64,000 bases of DNA from Xanthobacter autotrophicus Py2 (GTDB lineage Bacteria > Pseudomonadota > Alphaproteobacteria > Rhizobiales > Xanthobacteraceae). Shown piece by piece: positions 38,700 through 47,403 of the stretch; position 1 is the first letter of the stretch, and each line of letters begins with the position of its first letter. Location: the NCBI GenBank assembly GCA_000017645.1, contig CP000781.1, positions 4,389,501 to 4,453,500 of the forward strand, written 5' to 3'. The position numbers and the translations under genes were made by a program. The notes beneath the pieces are model-generated. The model ran no database searches and was not told the DNA's origin. It worked only from the letters and a program-made list of their open reading frames with translations.

Positions 38700-39697
38700 A
38701 GGGAGGTTCCTTCTTCGGATGGAGCGGTGATGGGGATGACGCGGTAGTCGCCGTCGGGCCCGAGACCTTCGACGTGAGAGAGCTCGGAAAGGCGGCGCGC
38801 GGAGCCGCGGCCCGACAGCACGGCGATGAGGTCGATGGTCTCGGCGATCAGGGCCCGAGGTACGGTGACGACGGCTTCCTGGATGAGTTGCTCGAGACGC
38901 CTCAAGGCCCCGATGGCGCTGCCGGCGTGGATGGTGCCGATGCCCCCAGGGTGGCCTGTGCCCCAGGCCTTCAGGAGGTCAAGGGCTTCGGCACCTCGGA
39001 CCTCGCCGATGGGGATGCGATCCGGCCGCAGGCGCAGCGATGAGCGGACGAGGTCCGAGAGCGAGGCGACGCCGTCCTTGGTGCGCATCGCTACAAGGTT
39101 GGGGGCTGCGCATTGGAGTTCTCGTGTGTCCTCGATGAGGACGACGCGTTCGGAGGTCTTGGTCACCTCGGCGAGCAGCGCGTTGGTGAGCGTGGTCTTG
39201 CCGGTGGAGGTGCCGCCGGCGACCAGGATGTTGGCGCGGGAGGCGACGCCATGGCGCAGGGCTTCGGCCTGCGGCGCAGACATGATGCCGGCGGCGACAT
39301 AGTCGTCGAGCGTGAAGACGGCGGCGGCCGGTTTGCGGATGGCGAAGGTCGGGGAGGCCACGACGGGCGGGAGCAGGCCTTCGAACCGCTCTCCCGTTCC
39401 CGGCAGTTCGGCTGACACCCGCGGGGCGCCGGCATGGACCTCGGCGCCGATATGGTGCGCAACGAGGCGGACGATGCGTTCGCCATCGGCGGCGGCTAAT
39501 CGCTCGCCTGTATCGCGAAGCCCCTCGGACAGCCGGTCGACCCACAGGCGCCCGTCCGGATTGAGCATGACCTCGACGACGGCCGGGTCTTCAAGAAGGC
39601 GGGTGATCATCGGGCCAAGCGCGGTGCGCAACATGCGTTCGCCGCGTGTCAGGCCTTCCGAACTGTGAGGTGAAGTCGCCATCTCATCCCCGCCCAT
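38696..39697 (-). CDS. trbB: TrbB, VirB11-like ATPase
   Basis: This is a 333-residue hexameric secretion ATPase with Walker [10 protein letters not shown] at about residue 163, the VLIEDTREL box and the [18 protein letters not shown] box. It energises pilus assembly and substrate transfer. ATG 39697 and ATG 39682 (five codons later, with GGGGATGAG before it) are both possible. The hairpin at 39685-39707 overlaps the first. In related ICEs copG-traG lies directly upstream. Here a 5-kb insertion separates them. Confidence 0.94.
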   Translation of the reverse strand: MGGDEMATSPHSSEGLTRGERMLRTALGPMITRLLEDPAVVEVMLNPDGRLWVDRLSEGLRDTGERLAAADGERIVRLVAHHIGAEVHAGAPRVSAELPGTGERFEGLLPPVVASPTFAIRKPAAAVFTLDDYVAAGIMSAPQAEALRHGVASRANILVAGGTSTGKTTLTNALLAEVTKTSERVVLIEDTRELQCAAPNLVAMRTKDGVASLSDLVRSSLRLRPDRIPIGEVRGAEALDLLKAWGTGHPGGIGTIHAGSAIGALRRLEQLIQEAVVTVPRALIAETIDLIAVLSGRGSARRLSELSHVEGLGPDGDYRVIPITAPSEEGTSL

Positions 39698-39707
39698 GCC
39701 GGGGATG
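39685..39707. promoter_or_regulatory. Hairpin across the trbB start region
   Basis: CATCCCCG-cccatgc-CGGGGATG is a perfect 8-bp inverted repeat. On the trbB strand it covers the first ATG and the ribosome site of the second ATG, so the RNA hairpin could lower trbB translation. It may also be the scar or end of the cargo inserted upstream. Confidence 0.35.
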
Positions 39708-40162
39708 ATTAAAAGAGCCGGAAATTGGGAGGTTTCAACAAGCCAATGCGGCCGTCGCGGTCTGGCGTGCAGATACTTAAGAACGGCGGGATGCTGCTAT
39801 TGTACCTGAGGACCGAAGACTCGGAGCAGAGGACATCGCAGACGACGAGAGCGCAGCATGCTGCTGTTGGAGCCTAATCGGCATTCACGTGGAGCGGTTC
39901 AAAATGCCCCCCGCCAGTTTCTAGCCGGGGGTCGGAATTGACCTGTCGCACATGTCCGCTCGCAGGGATTCTGGTAAGTCATCCGGGTTGCTAAATGCTG
40001 CCCATTGTCTCCAATAGCCGGAACGCTTCGCGTAACATTGCAGGGAGCCTGGCTCGCGCATTCTCCAAGTTTATAGCAACCAATTCGCCTGGGCGAGGCG
40101 TGGACGTGAAGGTTGGCTGGCATCTAACGTATGATTATTGCACTTATAAATCATGAACTTGA
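39708..40162. other. Non-coding start of the cargo inserted between copG and trbB
   Basis: These 455 bases have no supported gene. On the minus strand the reading SDPRLETGGGHFEPLHVNAD (about 39875-39945) ends in a stop and looks like the tail of a dead transposase-type frame, but it is too short to name. The last ~60 bases are AT-rich (40120-40160) and probably hold the promoter of the CoiA-like gene. Confidence 0.35.
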
Positions 40163-41461
40163 ATGAGATGGTCCCGTGCGATGGGGAAGATCGAACCGAA
40201 GAGAACGCTTAGAAATGTCGTCGATCTGGACTCGATGCAAACGATCTCGAGTGATCAGCTCTTGAGCCTGCATCCGGACGACTATCAGGTCATCCGGAGA
40301 TCGGCGACCCGGGCACGTTTGGATCGAAAGTCCCGATATGTGTGCGGGCAATGCGGATATGCGGTCTATGCGCCGAGGGAAGGGCGTACCGGCCAGCCAT
40401 ACTGGAAGCATCATCCCGGCGCCCCTGAGGATTGTCCGTGGTGGACTGGCACCCCATTGGGAGTGGACGAAGTCAGTCGCAGGCAGTTTCAGGGTGCGCA
40501 GGAGAGCCCGCTCCACGTCGCGATAAAAACCGTTGTCGGAGAACTGCTGCGTCTGGATATCCGCACCGCGCCCGACAGCGTGGTCATCGATGAATATTTA
40601 ATCATGAAGGACGGGAAACGTCGTCCCGACGTTCGAGCCATTTATGGCGGTGTACCACTTGTCGTGGAGGTGCAACTCGCGGCCACCCAGATTCCAATCA
40701 TCGTTCAGCGCGAAGATTTCTACGATGAACTAGCCTATCGGCTATTGTGGCTGACGTGGAATTTCCAGCCTCCGTTGACTGAGGGGCGCCTTCTAAGTTC
40801 GTTCGAGGATATTTTCTACTCGCACAATAAGAATCTGTTTTCGATGGATGACGAGACCGTCAGTTTGTCGCGACAGATAGGCGAGGTAATCCTTCGAGTG
40901 TTTTGGAAAGGCGGCGACGGATGGCTTTCCAGGCTCGTCAAGCTATCGGAGCTAAACTGGCTATCTAGCGGCCGGGCATTCGCGGTCGCGCCAGTGCCAC
41001 ACTGGAACGAGGATTTTCTCGTGAGATGGCGCGCGGCGACCGGCGGGCATGGAACCCAATGGCCCGAGCGCGGGGTGCTTCTTGCCGAACTCGCCGCCCA
41101 ACTGACGTCCCCGGATATAGATAGCCGTGAGCTTAAGGACACTGACGATCTGATCAACTGCCTTCTTTCGTTGCTGGACGGCCGGCCAGTGGGATCTCAG
41201 CAGAAGAACATCGTCGAGTTGCTGAACACGTTCCTCGGTGTCGAGCCCCGGTATCGTTTCGCCCGCGTTGTCCGGCGGTTCGCCGAGCTTTGCGGACGAC
41301 AAGAGGCACTCAGCACTAGGAGTGTCCAGACCAAACTTAGAACGGCGTTGGCAGCCCCTCAGGACGATCCGGCAAGTCTCACCGGCCGTATCGTGCTGAG
41401 GCTGTTTCCCGACATTTTTGCGCGACGCGCCATCGACGCGGACAACGCGTCGGCGTCTTGA
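40163..41461 (+). CDS. CoiA/DUF6035-like putative nuclease
   Basis: This is a 432-residue protein. A zinc-finger-like N-terminal part (Cys61-x-x-Cys64, His83/84, Cys91) is followed by a restriction-endonuclease-like core: ESPLHVAIK (Glu114, His118), RRPDVRA (Asp156) and VVEVQLA (Glu169, Gln171). This is the E..H...D..ExQ arrangement of CoiA-type nucleases. The C-terminal half is helical and unassigned. The start may be ATG 40163 or 40181. It is followed after 24 bp by an HNH gene. Function is inferred: a DNA-processing or defence nuclease. Confidence 0.65.
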   Translation: MRWSRAMGKIEPKRTLRNVVDLDSMQTISSDQLLSLHPDDYQVIRRSATRARLDRKSRYVCGQCGYAVYAPREGRTGQPYWKHHPGAPEDCPWWTGTPLGVDEVSRRQFQGAQESPLHVAIKTVVGELLRLDIRTAPDSVVIDEYLIMKDGKRRPDVRAIYGGVPLVVEVQLAATQIPIIVQREDFYDELAYRLLWLTWNFQPPLTEGRLLSSFEDIFYSHNKNLFSMDDETVSLSRQIGEVILRVFWKGGDGWLSRLVKLSELNWLSSGRAFAVAPVPHWNEDFLVRWRAATGGHGTQWPERGVLLAELAAQLTSPDIDSRELKDTDDLINCLLSLLDGRPVGSQQKNIVELLNTFLGVEPRYRFARVVRRFAELCGRQEALSTRSVQTKLRTALAAPQDDPASLTGRIVLRLFPDIFARRAIDADNASAS

Positions 41462-41485
41462 ACACAGCATGAATGGGAGAGCATA

Positions 41486-42274
41486 TTGCCGGGACCATCA
41501 GAGAAGACGATCCGACGACTGTTCGCAATGTCGGGAAACATGTGCACATTTCCGGGATGCTCATCCCGAATATTCGAAGCGACGGGAACAGTGACCGGCG
41601 AGGTCTGCCATATTCGGGCTCAAAGCTCAGGTGGCCCTCGGTTTGATAGCACGCAGACAGAGGACGCACGGCACGCCTTCGCGAATTTGATCCTGCTATG
41701 CCGCCGGCACCATAAGATCATTGACGCGGAGCCCGGACTCTATTCGGTCGACACTTTGGAGGAGATCAAGACGATCCAGGAAGAACATCTCGGCCGCCCC
41801 AAGCAGGAAACGGATGGTTTCTTTGCCAAGGTTCTGCTTAACGCGATGTCGCGTATTGAGACCAGAAACAATACGGGCAATGTGGTCATCGGTAGCCTTG
41901 GCGCAATCGTGGCCGGAACCCTGAATTTCAAGGGTTCGGGAAAAGCTCCTAGGTTCCAGACCGCGGCCGGGACAATCGGTGCCGATCAGGAAGCAAGCCG
42001 ATATGTCCAATATCTGATCAGGCAATACAATCAATTCGCCTCGGCCGACACCTCGCGGGCGACGAAATTCAACCATGCCGTGATTTCGAAGAATATCGAG
42101 TCCAGGTTCCGCTCCTCCTGGCGGGACACGGCGATGGAGAGGTTCGCCGAGGTCTGCGTGTATCTCCAGGAGCGGATCAGGAAGACTCGAGTCGCCAAGT
42201 CAAACTCGGTGAAAGGGCACCGATCATTCTCAACATTCGAAGATTACACACGAGAGACCAAGCGCGCGCCATAG
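41486..42274 (+). CDS. HNH nuclease-domain protein
   Basis: This is a 262-residue protein starting at TTG 41486 with GGGAGA upstream. The N-terminal HNH domain has zinc pairs Cys20/Cys25 (MCTFPGC) and Cys72/His75-76, catalytic-type EVCHIRAQSSGGPRF (His42), and NLILLCRRHHKIID (Asn67). About 180 further residues include a short hydrophobic stretch NVVIGSLGAIVAGTLNF and a helical, basic C-terminus. HNH domains of this form occur in defence effectors such as SAVED-linked proteins, but no SAVED domain is visible. It is paired with the CoiA-like gene 24 bp upstream. Confidence 0.7.
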   Translation: MPGPSEKTIRRLFAMSGNMCTFPGCSSRIFEATGTVTGEVCHIRAQSSGGPRFDSTQTEDARHAFANLILLCRRHHKIIDAEPGLYSVDTLEEIKTIQEEHLGRPKQETDGFFAKVLLNAMSRIETRNNTGNVVIGSLGAIVAGTLNFKGSGKAPRFQTAAGTIGADQEASRYVQYLIRQYNQFASADTSRATKFNHAVISKNIESRFRSSWRDTAMERFAEVCVYLQERIRKTRVAKSNSVKGHRSFSTFEDYTRETKRAP

Positions 42275-42383
42275 GAGGGCTTTCCAAGCTTGGCTCTGAC
42301 CTGAGCCCCAGAACCTCCTCCAGATTTGGGTAGAGTCCGTCGATCACGGAGACGGACGATGCGAGCCTCACGGTTCACAGAGG

Positions 42384-43718
42384 AGATGGGGTATTCGGTC
42401 CCGATCTCTTGAGCCGTTTGCGGCGTTCGGCGGCGAAGAGGACGATCAGGGCCTGAACCCAGCGCTGGGAGGTCCCCATGGTGTACGTCGGCCTTGATGT
42501 CTCTCTGAACTCCGTAGCCGTCTGCGTCATCGACCGGGAAGGTCAAATCCTTAAGGAGGCAAGCGTGGCGTCGGAGGCGTCCGCCATCTCGCAGTGCCTC
42601 CAGCCCTGGCGGGATCGGATTGCGAAGATTGGGCTTGAGGCTGGGCCGATGTCAGAATGGCTGACTGCGGGCTTGGCGGAGCTTGGTTTCCCCGCCATCA
42701 GTCTGGAGGCGCGGCAGGTGAAGGCGGCGTTGTCGGCGATGCCGGTCAAGACGGATCGGAACGACGCGCGTGGCATTGCCCAGGTGGTCAGGGCAGGCTG
42801 GTACAAGGTCGTGCACGTGAAGAGCATCGGCAGCCAGCATGCCCGAACGCTGGTGGCGGCACGCAAGCATCTGATCCGCTCCATCGCCGCGTCAGAGCAG
42901 ACACTTCGCGGATTGCTCCGTCCCTTCGGCTTGAAGGTCGGCATCGTGTCGCGGGCCGGATTTGCCTCCCGTGTCCGAGAACTGGTTGGAAACAACGCCA
43001 TCCTGGCTGAAGTGATGGCTCCCCTGTTGGCAGCCCGGGACGCACTGATGCAGGAGTACCAGCGCCTTCACCGCCTGGTCGTCCAGGCTGTCCGGAATGA
43101 TCCGGTCTGCCGCCTGTTGACGACCATGCCCGGGATCGGGCCGGTTTCCGCCCTGACATTCAGAGCAACGATCGATGCGCCCGAGCGTTTCGCCCGCTCC
43201 CGGTCCGTCGGGGCTTATCTCGGGCTCACACCTCGGCGGTATCAATCGGGCGAGATCGATCGGACCGGACGGATCACCAAAGTGGGCGATGGGGAGACAC
43301 GAACTGCACTGTTCGAGGCCGCCAACGTCATCCTGCGACCGAGCACACGCTGGTCACCGATGAAGGCCTGGGCGGTGCGCATCGCTCAGCGTCAGGGAAG
43401 CAAGAGGGCGAAGGTCGCTCTGGCTCGCAAGATGGCGGTCGTTCTTCACAGCATGTGGCGGAGCGGCACGGAATTTCGATGGACTGCGACCGCGGCGTGA
43501 TCGACCCGGCTGTGGTTCCCTGAACGCCCGTCGCGGGGCGTGGGATGATTGAGTTCGCATGATCTGTCGTCGCAGCCGCTGACGCGGCCGAGCACGCCGA
43601 AGAGCTTGAACCGGTCATTCCATCGAACACCATCATGTGGCGATCCTCGACCACGGACAGAAGCAAAGAACCCGCGACGTGCCATCATCGGGGTTGACGA
43701 CACCGGACCGAATACAGA
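42384..43718 (+). mobile_element. IS110-family element of IS1111 type, nested in the IS3 element
   Basis: This is a 1335-bp element. Subterminal inverted repeats GTATTCGGTCC (42391-42401) and GGACCGAATAC (43705-43715) lie 7 bp and 3 bp inside the ends, the arrangement typical of the IS1111 group. Deleting exactly these coordinates restores the orfA reading of the host IS, so the ends are well fixed and there is no target duplication. The 218 bases right of the transposase gene (43501-43718) are non-coding and are the likely source of the guide (seek/bridge) RNA. Confidence 0.88.
42478..43500 (+). CDS. IS110-family transposase (DEDD recombinase)
   Basis: This is a 340-residue transposase. The N-terminal RuvC-like DEDD domain reads YVGLDVSLNSVAVCVIDREG, then IGLEAGP and KTDRNDARGIAQVVRAGW. 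The C-terminal Transposase_20 domain has MPGIGPVSALTFRATID and the conserved Ser-containing AYLGLTPRRYQSG. It acts through an RNA-guided, site-specific strand exchange in characterised relatives. It is full-length and all acidic motifs are in place, so it may be active. Confidence 0.93.
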   Translation: MVYVGLDVSLNSVAVCVIDREGQILKEASVASEASAISQCLQPWRDRIAKIGLEAGPMSEWLTAGLAELGFPAISLEARQVKAALSAMPVKTDRNDARGIAQVVRAGWYKVVHVKSIGSQHARTLVAARKHLIRSIAASEQTLRGLLRPFGLKVGIVSRAGFASRVRELVGNNAILAEVMAPLLAARDALMQEYQRLHRLVVQAVRNDPVCRLLTTMPGIGPVSALTFRATIDAPERFARSRSVGAYLGLTPRRYQSGEIDRTGRITKVGDGETRTALFEAANVILRPSTRWSPMKAWAVRIAQRQGSKRAKVALARKMAVVLHSMWRSGTEFRWTATAA

Positions 43719-43937
43719 AACAGATCATCGGGATGCTGAAGGAGCAGGAGGCGGGCGCGAAGACCGCTGACGTCTGCCGCAAGCACGGCATCTCCTCGGC
43801 GACCTTTTACAAGTTCAAGGCCAAGTACGGCGGCATGGACGTGTCCGATGCCCGGCGGCTGAAGGCGCTTGAGGAGGAGAATACGCGGCTGAAGAAGCTG
43901 CTGGCCGAGCAAATGCTCGACAACGCGATCCTGAGGG

Positions 43938-44792
43938 ATGTCAGCTCAAAAAATGGTGACGCCCGATGCGAGGCGCAAAGCCGTGGCTCATGCCTGTGCG
44001 GCGCACGGGGTGAGCCAGCGTCGGGCGTGCCAGGCGCTGGGCGTCGATCGCACCAGCGTGCGCTACCGAAGTGTGCGTCCCGACGATGCACCCCTGAGGG
44101 AGGCCATGCGGGCCGTGGCCGGCGAACGCCGCCGCTTCGGCTATAGGCGCATCCACATCATGCTGAGGCGCCAGGGCATCGTCATGAACCAGAAGAAGCT
44201 GCGCCGGCTGTATCGGGAAGAGAAGCTTCAGGTTCGCCGGCGTGGGGGACGCAAGCGAGCGCTCGGCACGAGGCGTCCCATCCTGGTGCCGGATCGGGTC
44301 AACGTCCGCTGGAGCCTCGATTTCGTGTCGGATGCCTTCACGGACGGTCGGCGCTTCCGGGTGCTGGCCGTCGTCGACGACTTCAGCCGGGAGTGTCTGG
44401 CGCTGGTGGCCGACACCTCGCTCTCGGGCCTTCGGGTGACGCGCGAGCTCGACGCGCTGCTCGCCATTCGAGGCAGGCCTGCAACCATCGTTTCCGACAA
44501 CGGCACGGAGCTGACTTCGATGGCAATTCTCAAATGGTGCCAGCAGACCGGCGTCGAATGGCACTACATCGCTCCCGGCAAGCCCATGCAGAACGGCTTC
44601 GTCGAGAGCTTCAACGGCCGCTTCCGGGACGAATGCCTGAACGAGACCCTGTTCTCGAGCCTGGCGCAGGCCCGTGCCGCCATCGCCGCATGGAAGGAGG
44701 ACTACAATATGAACAGGCCCCATTCCGCCCTCGGCCATCGATCCCCTGCCGAGTTCGCCGCAACAATCGCACTGGAAATCCAGGCCGCCTGA
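43938..44792 (+). CDS. IS3-family transposase OrfB (DDE integrase)
   Basis: This is the 284-residue OrfB frame. HTH/basic start [15 protein letters not shown], then an rve integrase core with DDE-type residues in [23 protein letters not shown] and [15 protein letters not shown] (final Glu), ending [15 protein letters not shown]. In the IS407 group OrfB is made as an OrfAB fusion by -1 frameshifting on an A-run. OrfA is disrupted here, so the fusion cannot form. OrfB itself is intact. Confidence 0.9.
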   Translation: MSAQKMVTPDARRKAVAHACAAHGVSQRRACQALGVDRTSVRYRSVRPDDAPLREAMRAVAGERRRFGYRRIHIMLRRQGIVMNQKKLRRLYREEKLQVRRRGGRKRALGTRRPILVPDRVNVRWSLDFVSDAFTDGRRFRVLAVVDDFSRECLALVADTSLSGLRVTRELDALLAIRGRPATIVSDNGTELTSMAILKWCQQTGVEWHYIAPGKPMQNGFVESFNGRFRDECLNETLFSSLAQARAAIAAWKEDYNMNRPHSALGHRSPAEFAATIALEIQAA

Positions 44793-44959
44793 GGCCAAAA
44801 ATGAAACCTAGGACTCTCTCCTAAGCCGGAGGAGAAAAGGGGCTCAGGTCAGCTCCTGTAACATAATACCGTATGGCTTTGGCGGATTCCGCGTAGTGGC
44901 GGGATAGCAAAGGGGCAGGAATATGTAGAACCATGCGGCCAGCTTCTGGCGCACTGTGC

Positions 44960-45403
44960 TCATAGTCGCGGTGTGGGAGCGGCCTTGTCCTCCGTGACCT
45001 CTTGAATGAGCTTCGGTCCCTTCGCGAGCCGCCGTCCCAGTGCCGCGACAAACGCTTCATACCGCTCCCCCGCTTTTGCCCTGGCTGCCTGGGCCGCGGG
45101 TTCGGGCAGGGCCGGCGTCGTGGTGAGCCAGAAACGGATGAACACGGCCAAAGTCTCGACCGAGATGCCGACGTCGCGCTCCATCCGCGTCATCCGTCTG
45201 TCCAGCAGATCCAGGCGCTTGGCGATCGCGGCTTCGCGTCGTTCGGCGGCGTCGGGAGACAGGAACGATGCGATGGCAGCCTCGGCGACCAGCGACTGAG
45301 GCTGGTCCCGGCGCGCAGCGTAATCAGCGAGCAAGGCCATGGTGTCCGGTTCGAGATAGACAGTGATCTGCGCCTTCTTTTTGCGCGGAGCCATCGCCGT
45401 CAC
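44960..45403 (-). CDS. CopG-family ribbon-helix-helix protein upstream of traG
   Basis: This is a 147-residue protein. The N-terminal ribbon-helix-helix reads KAQITVYLEPDTMALLADYAARR. A long helix follows with RLDLLDRRMTRMERDVGIS and a Pro/Ala-rich end. Such proteins precede or follow traG in these ICEs and may be relaxosome accessory or auto-regulatory factors. ATG 45403 overlaps the traG stop. A start at Met4 is also possible. Downstream, 44856-44959 is a short non-coding tail before the IS3 element. Confidence 0.8.
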   Translation of the reverse strand: MTAMAPRKKKAQITVYLEPDTMALLADYAARRDQPQSLVAEAAIASFLSPDAAERREAAIAKRLDLLDRRMTRMERDVGISVETLAVFIRFWLTTTPALPEPAAQAARAKAGERYEAFVAALGRRLAKGPKLIQEVTEDKAAPTPRL

Positions 45404-47379
45404 AGCTCCATGCCGTCGCGGGGGTCGAGCGAGACCTGACGCGCCACACCCTGCATGACGCGCGTCATGCGGCTGTTTCGGGCGACGTCGTCCTCACTCT
45501 CGTCCGCGAGGTCGATCTCGAACTCGTTCTGCGGTAATGCAAGCTCCTCGACCGAAGCCACCCGAGCCAGCTCCGGCTGGTGTCGGCGCTCCGACCCGGT
45601 CGTGTCCTCATCATCCCTTCCCTGCACCATCAGGCTCAGTTGCGAGGGTGCGGGCAACGGCAACACGGTCCAGTCGTCGGCGCGCTGCTCGTTGGGTTCT
45701 GCAAGCAGAGGTGGCTGCAGGATTCGCTCCCGGAAGCGCGCATCCTCATAGTACCGCGCCTTCTTCGCCCGGATCGGCGGCGTGCCGGCGACCATGACGA
45801 TCTCGTCGGCGGGTGGAAGCTGCATCACCTCACCCGGCGTGAGGAGCGGGCGGGCCGTCTCCGAGCGCGACACCATCAGGTGGCCGAGCCAGGGCGAGAG
45901 CCGGTGGCCGGCATAGTTCTTCATGGCCTTCATCTCGGTGGCGGTGCCGAGGGCGTCGGAGACACGCTTGGCGGTGCGCTCGTCATTGGTGGCAAAGCTC
46001 ACCCGCACATGGCAGTTGTCGAGGATCGAATTGTTCGGGCCATAGGCCTTCTCGATCTGGTTCAGGCTCTGCGCGATCAGGAAGCTCTTGAGCTCGTAGC
46101 CCGCCATGAATGCGAGGGCGCTCTCGAAGAAGTCGAGCCGCCCCAGCGCCGGAAACTCGTCCAGCATCAGGAGGAGCCGATGGCGGCCGGCCTTCGCCTG
46201 CAGGTCCTCGGTGAGGCGACGCCCGACCTGGTTCAGGATCAGGCGGATCAGAGGCTTGGTGCGGTTGATGTCGGACGGCGGCACGACGAGATAGAGGGTG
46301 GTCGGCTGCCGGTGCGCTACAAGGTCGGCGATGCGCCAATCGCAGCGCCGGGTCACCTTGGCGACCACCGGATCGCGATAGAGCCCGAGGAAGGACATGG
46401 CGGTGGAAAGAACGCCGGAGCGCTCGTTCTCCGACTTATTGAGAAGCTCCCGTGCCGCGCTGGCGATCACCGGATGAGGACCCGTCTCGCCGAGGTGCGG
46501 CGTCGTCATCATGGCGGCGAGTGTCGCCTCGATGGGGCGCCTGGGGTCGGAGAGGAAGACGGCGACGCCGGCGAGGGTCTTGTCGCGCTCGGCATAGAGC
46601 ACATGGAGAATGGCGCCGACGAGCAGAGCGTGGCTGGTCTTTTCCCAGTGGTTGCGCTTTTCCAGTGAGCCCTCAGGGTCGACCAGGATATCGGCGATGT
46701 TCTGGACGTCGCGGACCTCCCACTCCCCGCGGCGGACCTCCAGCAGCGGATTGTAAGCGGCCGATTTCACATTGGTGGGGTCGAACAGCAACACGCGCCC
46801 GTGCCGTGCCCGGAAGCCGGCGGTGAGCTGCCAGTTTTCGCCCTTGATGTCGTGGACGATGGCAGAGCCTGGCCAGGTGAGGAGCGATGGGACGACGAGG
46901 CCCACGCCCTTGCCCGACCGGGTGGGCGCGAAGCACAGGACGTGCTCGGGCCCGTCATGGCGCAGATAGTCCCCTCCATGGCGGCCGAGCACTACCCCGT
47001 CGGATCCGAGAAGACCGGCTGAACGGATCTCGTCCGGCTCGGCCCAGCGGGCGGAACCGTAGGTCTCGACCCGCTTCGCCTCCCGGGCCCGCCAGACCGA
47101 CAGGCCGATGGCGATCGCAATGGACAGGAACCCGCCCGAGGCCGCGATGAAGGCGCCTTCTGTGAAAATCTCCGGCGCATAGGCATCGTAGAAATACCAC
47201 CACCAGAAGAAGGCCGGCGGGTGATAGACGGGCCAGTACCCCAGCACGAACCAGGGTGAGCCGAGTTGGTCCTGGAAGCCCAGCCGCCAGGCGACATATT
47301 CCGTCGCCCCCCAGGTGGTGGCGAGCACGATGGCGAAGACTGCGAGGATCTGGCCCCAGAGGATCTTGGTCGCGGACAT
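45400..47379 (-). CDS. traG: TraG, VirD4-type coupling protein
   Basis: This is a 659-residue inner-membrane ATPase. Two or three N-terminal membrane segments are followed by a TraG/VirD4 core with Walker A APTRSGKG at about residue 157 and Walker B LLMLDEFPALG near residue 400. It recruits the relaxase-DNA complex to the trb channel. It starts 24 bp after rlxS, and its stop overlaps the copG start. Usual length for the family. Confidence 0.94.
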   Translation of the reverse strand: MSATKILWGQILAVFAIVLATTWGATEYVAWRLGFQDQLGSPWFVLGYWPVYHPPAFFWWWYFYDAYAPEIFTEGAFIAASGGFLSIAIAIGLSVWRAREAKRVETYGSARWAEPDEIRSAGLLGSDGVVLGRHGGDYLRHDGPEHVLCFAPTRSGKGVGLVVPSLLTWPGSAIVHDIKGENWQLTAGFRARHGRVLLFDPTNVKSAAYNPLLEVRRGEWEVRDVQNIADILVDPEGSLEKRNHWEKTSHALLVGAILHVLYAERDKTLAGVAVFLSDPRRPIEATLAAMMTTPHLGETGPHPVIASAARELLNKSENERSGVLSTAMSFLGLYRDPVVAKVTRRCDWRIADLVAHRQPTTLYLVVPPSDINRTKPLIRLILNQVGRRLTEDLQAKAGRHRLLLMLDEFPALGRLDFFESALAFMAGYELKSFLIAQSLNQIEKAYGPNNSILDNCHVRVSFATNDERTAKRVSDALGTATEMKAMKNYAGHRLSPWLGHLMVSRSETARPLLTPGEVMQLPPADEIVMVAGTPPIRAKKARYYEDARFRERILQPPLLAEPNEQRADDWTVLPLPAPSQLSLMVQGRDDEDTTGSERRHQPELARVASVEELALPQNEFEIDLADESEDDVARNSRMTRVMQGVARQVSLDPRDGMEL

Positions 47380-47403
47380 GCGGCGGTCCTTTTGCGCTTG
47401 AGG

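Larger units (their letters stand above)
42359..44146 (+). pseudogene. IS3 OrfA, split by the IS110-family insertion
   Basis: ATG 42359 gives MRASRFTE and is cut after base 42383. The frame resumes at 43719 and reads QIIGMLKEQEAG, then VCRKHGISSATFYKFK and a leucine-zipper region RLKALEEENTRLKKLLAEQ. Joining 42383 to 43719 restores an exact RFTEEQIIG reading. At the OrfA/OrfB overlap the A-run (43948-43953) has six A. With six the OrfA frame runs on to 44146 instead of stopping near the run, so normal -1 frameshifting into OrfB may be lost. The gene cannot make full-length OrfA as it stands. Confidence 0.8.
42297..44851 (+). mobile_element. IS3-family element (IS407-type), interrupted by an IS110-family element
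   Basis: The left end TGACCTGAGCCCC (42297-42309) and the right end GGGGCTCAGGTCA (44839-44851) are exact inverted repeats, with looser similarity continuing inward. The 4-bp target duplication GCTC is at 42293-42296 and 44852-44855. Removing the inner element (42384-43718) leaves a 1220-bp IS with orfA and orfB, the usual size. It is the rightmost part of the cargo between trbB and copG. Confidence 0.9.

Noticed and set aside
42275..42477. Separate small gene left of the IS110 transposase
   Set aside because: This segment is explained by the IS3 left end, the first codons of orfA and the left end of the IS110 element.
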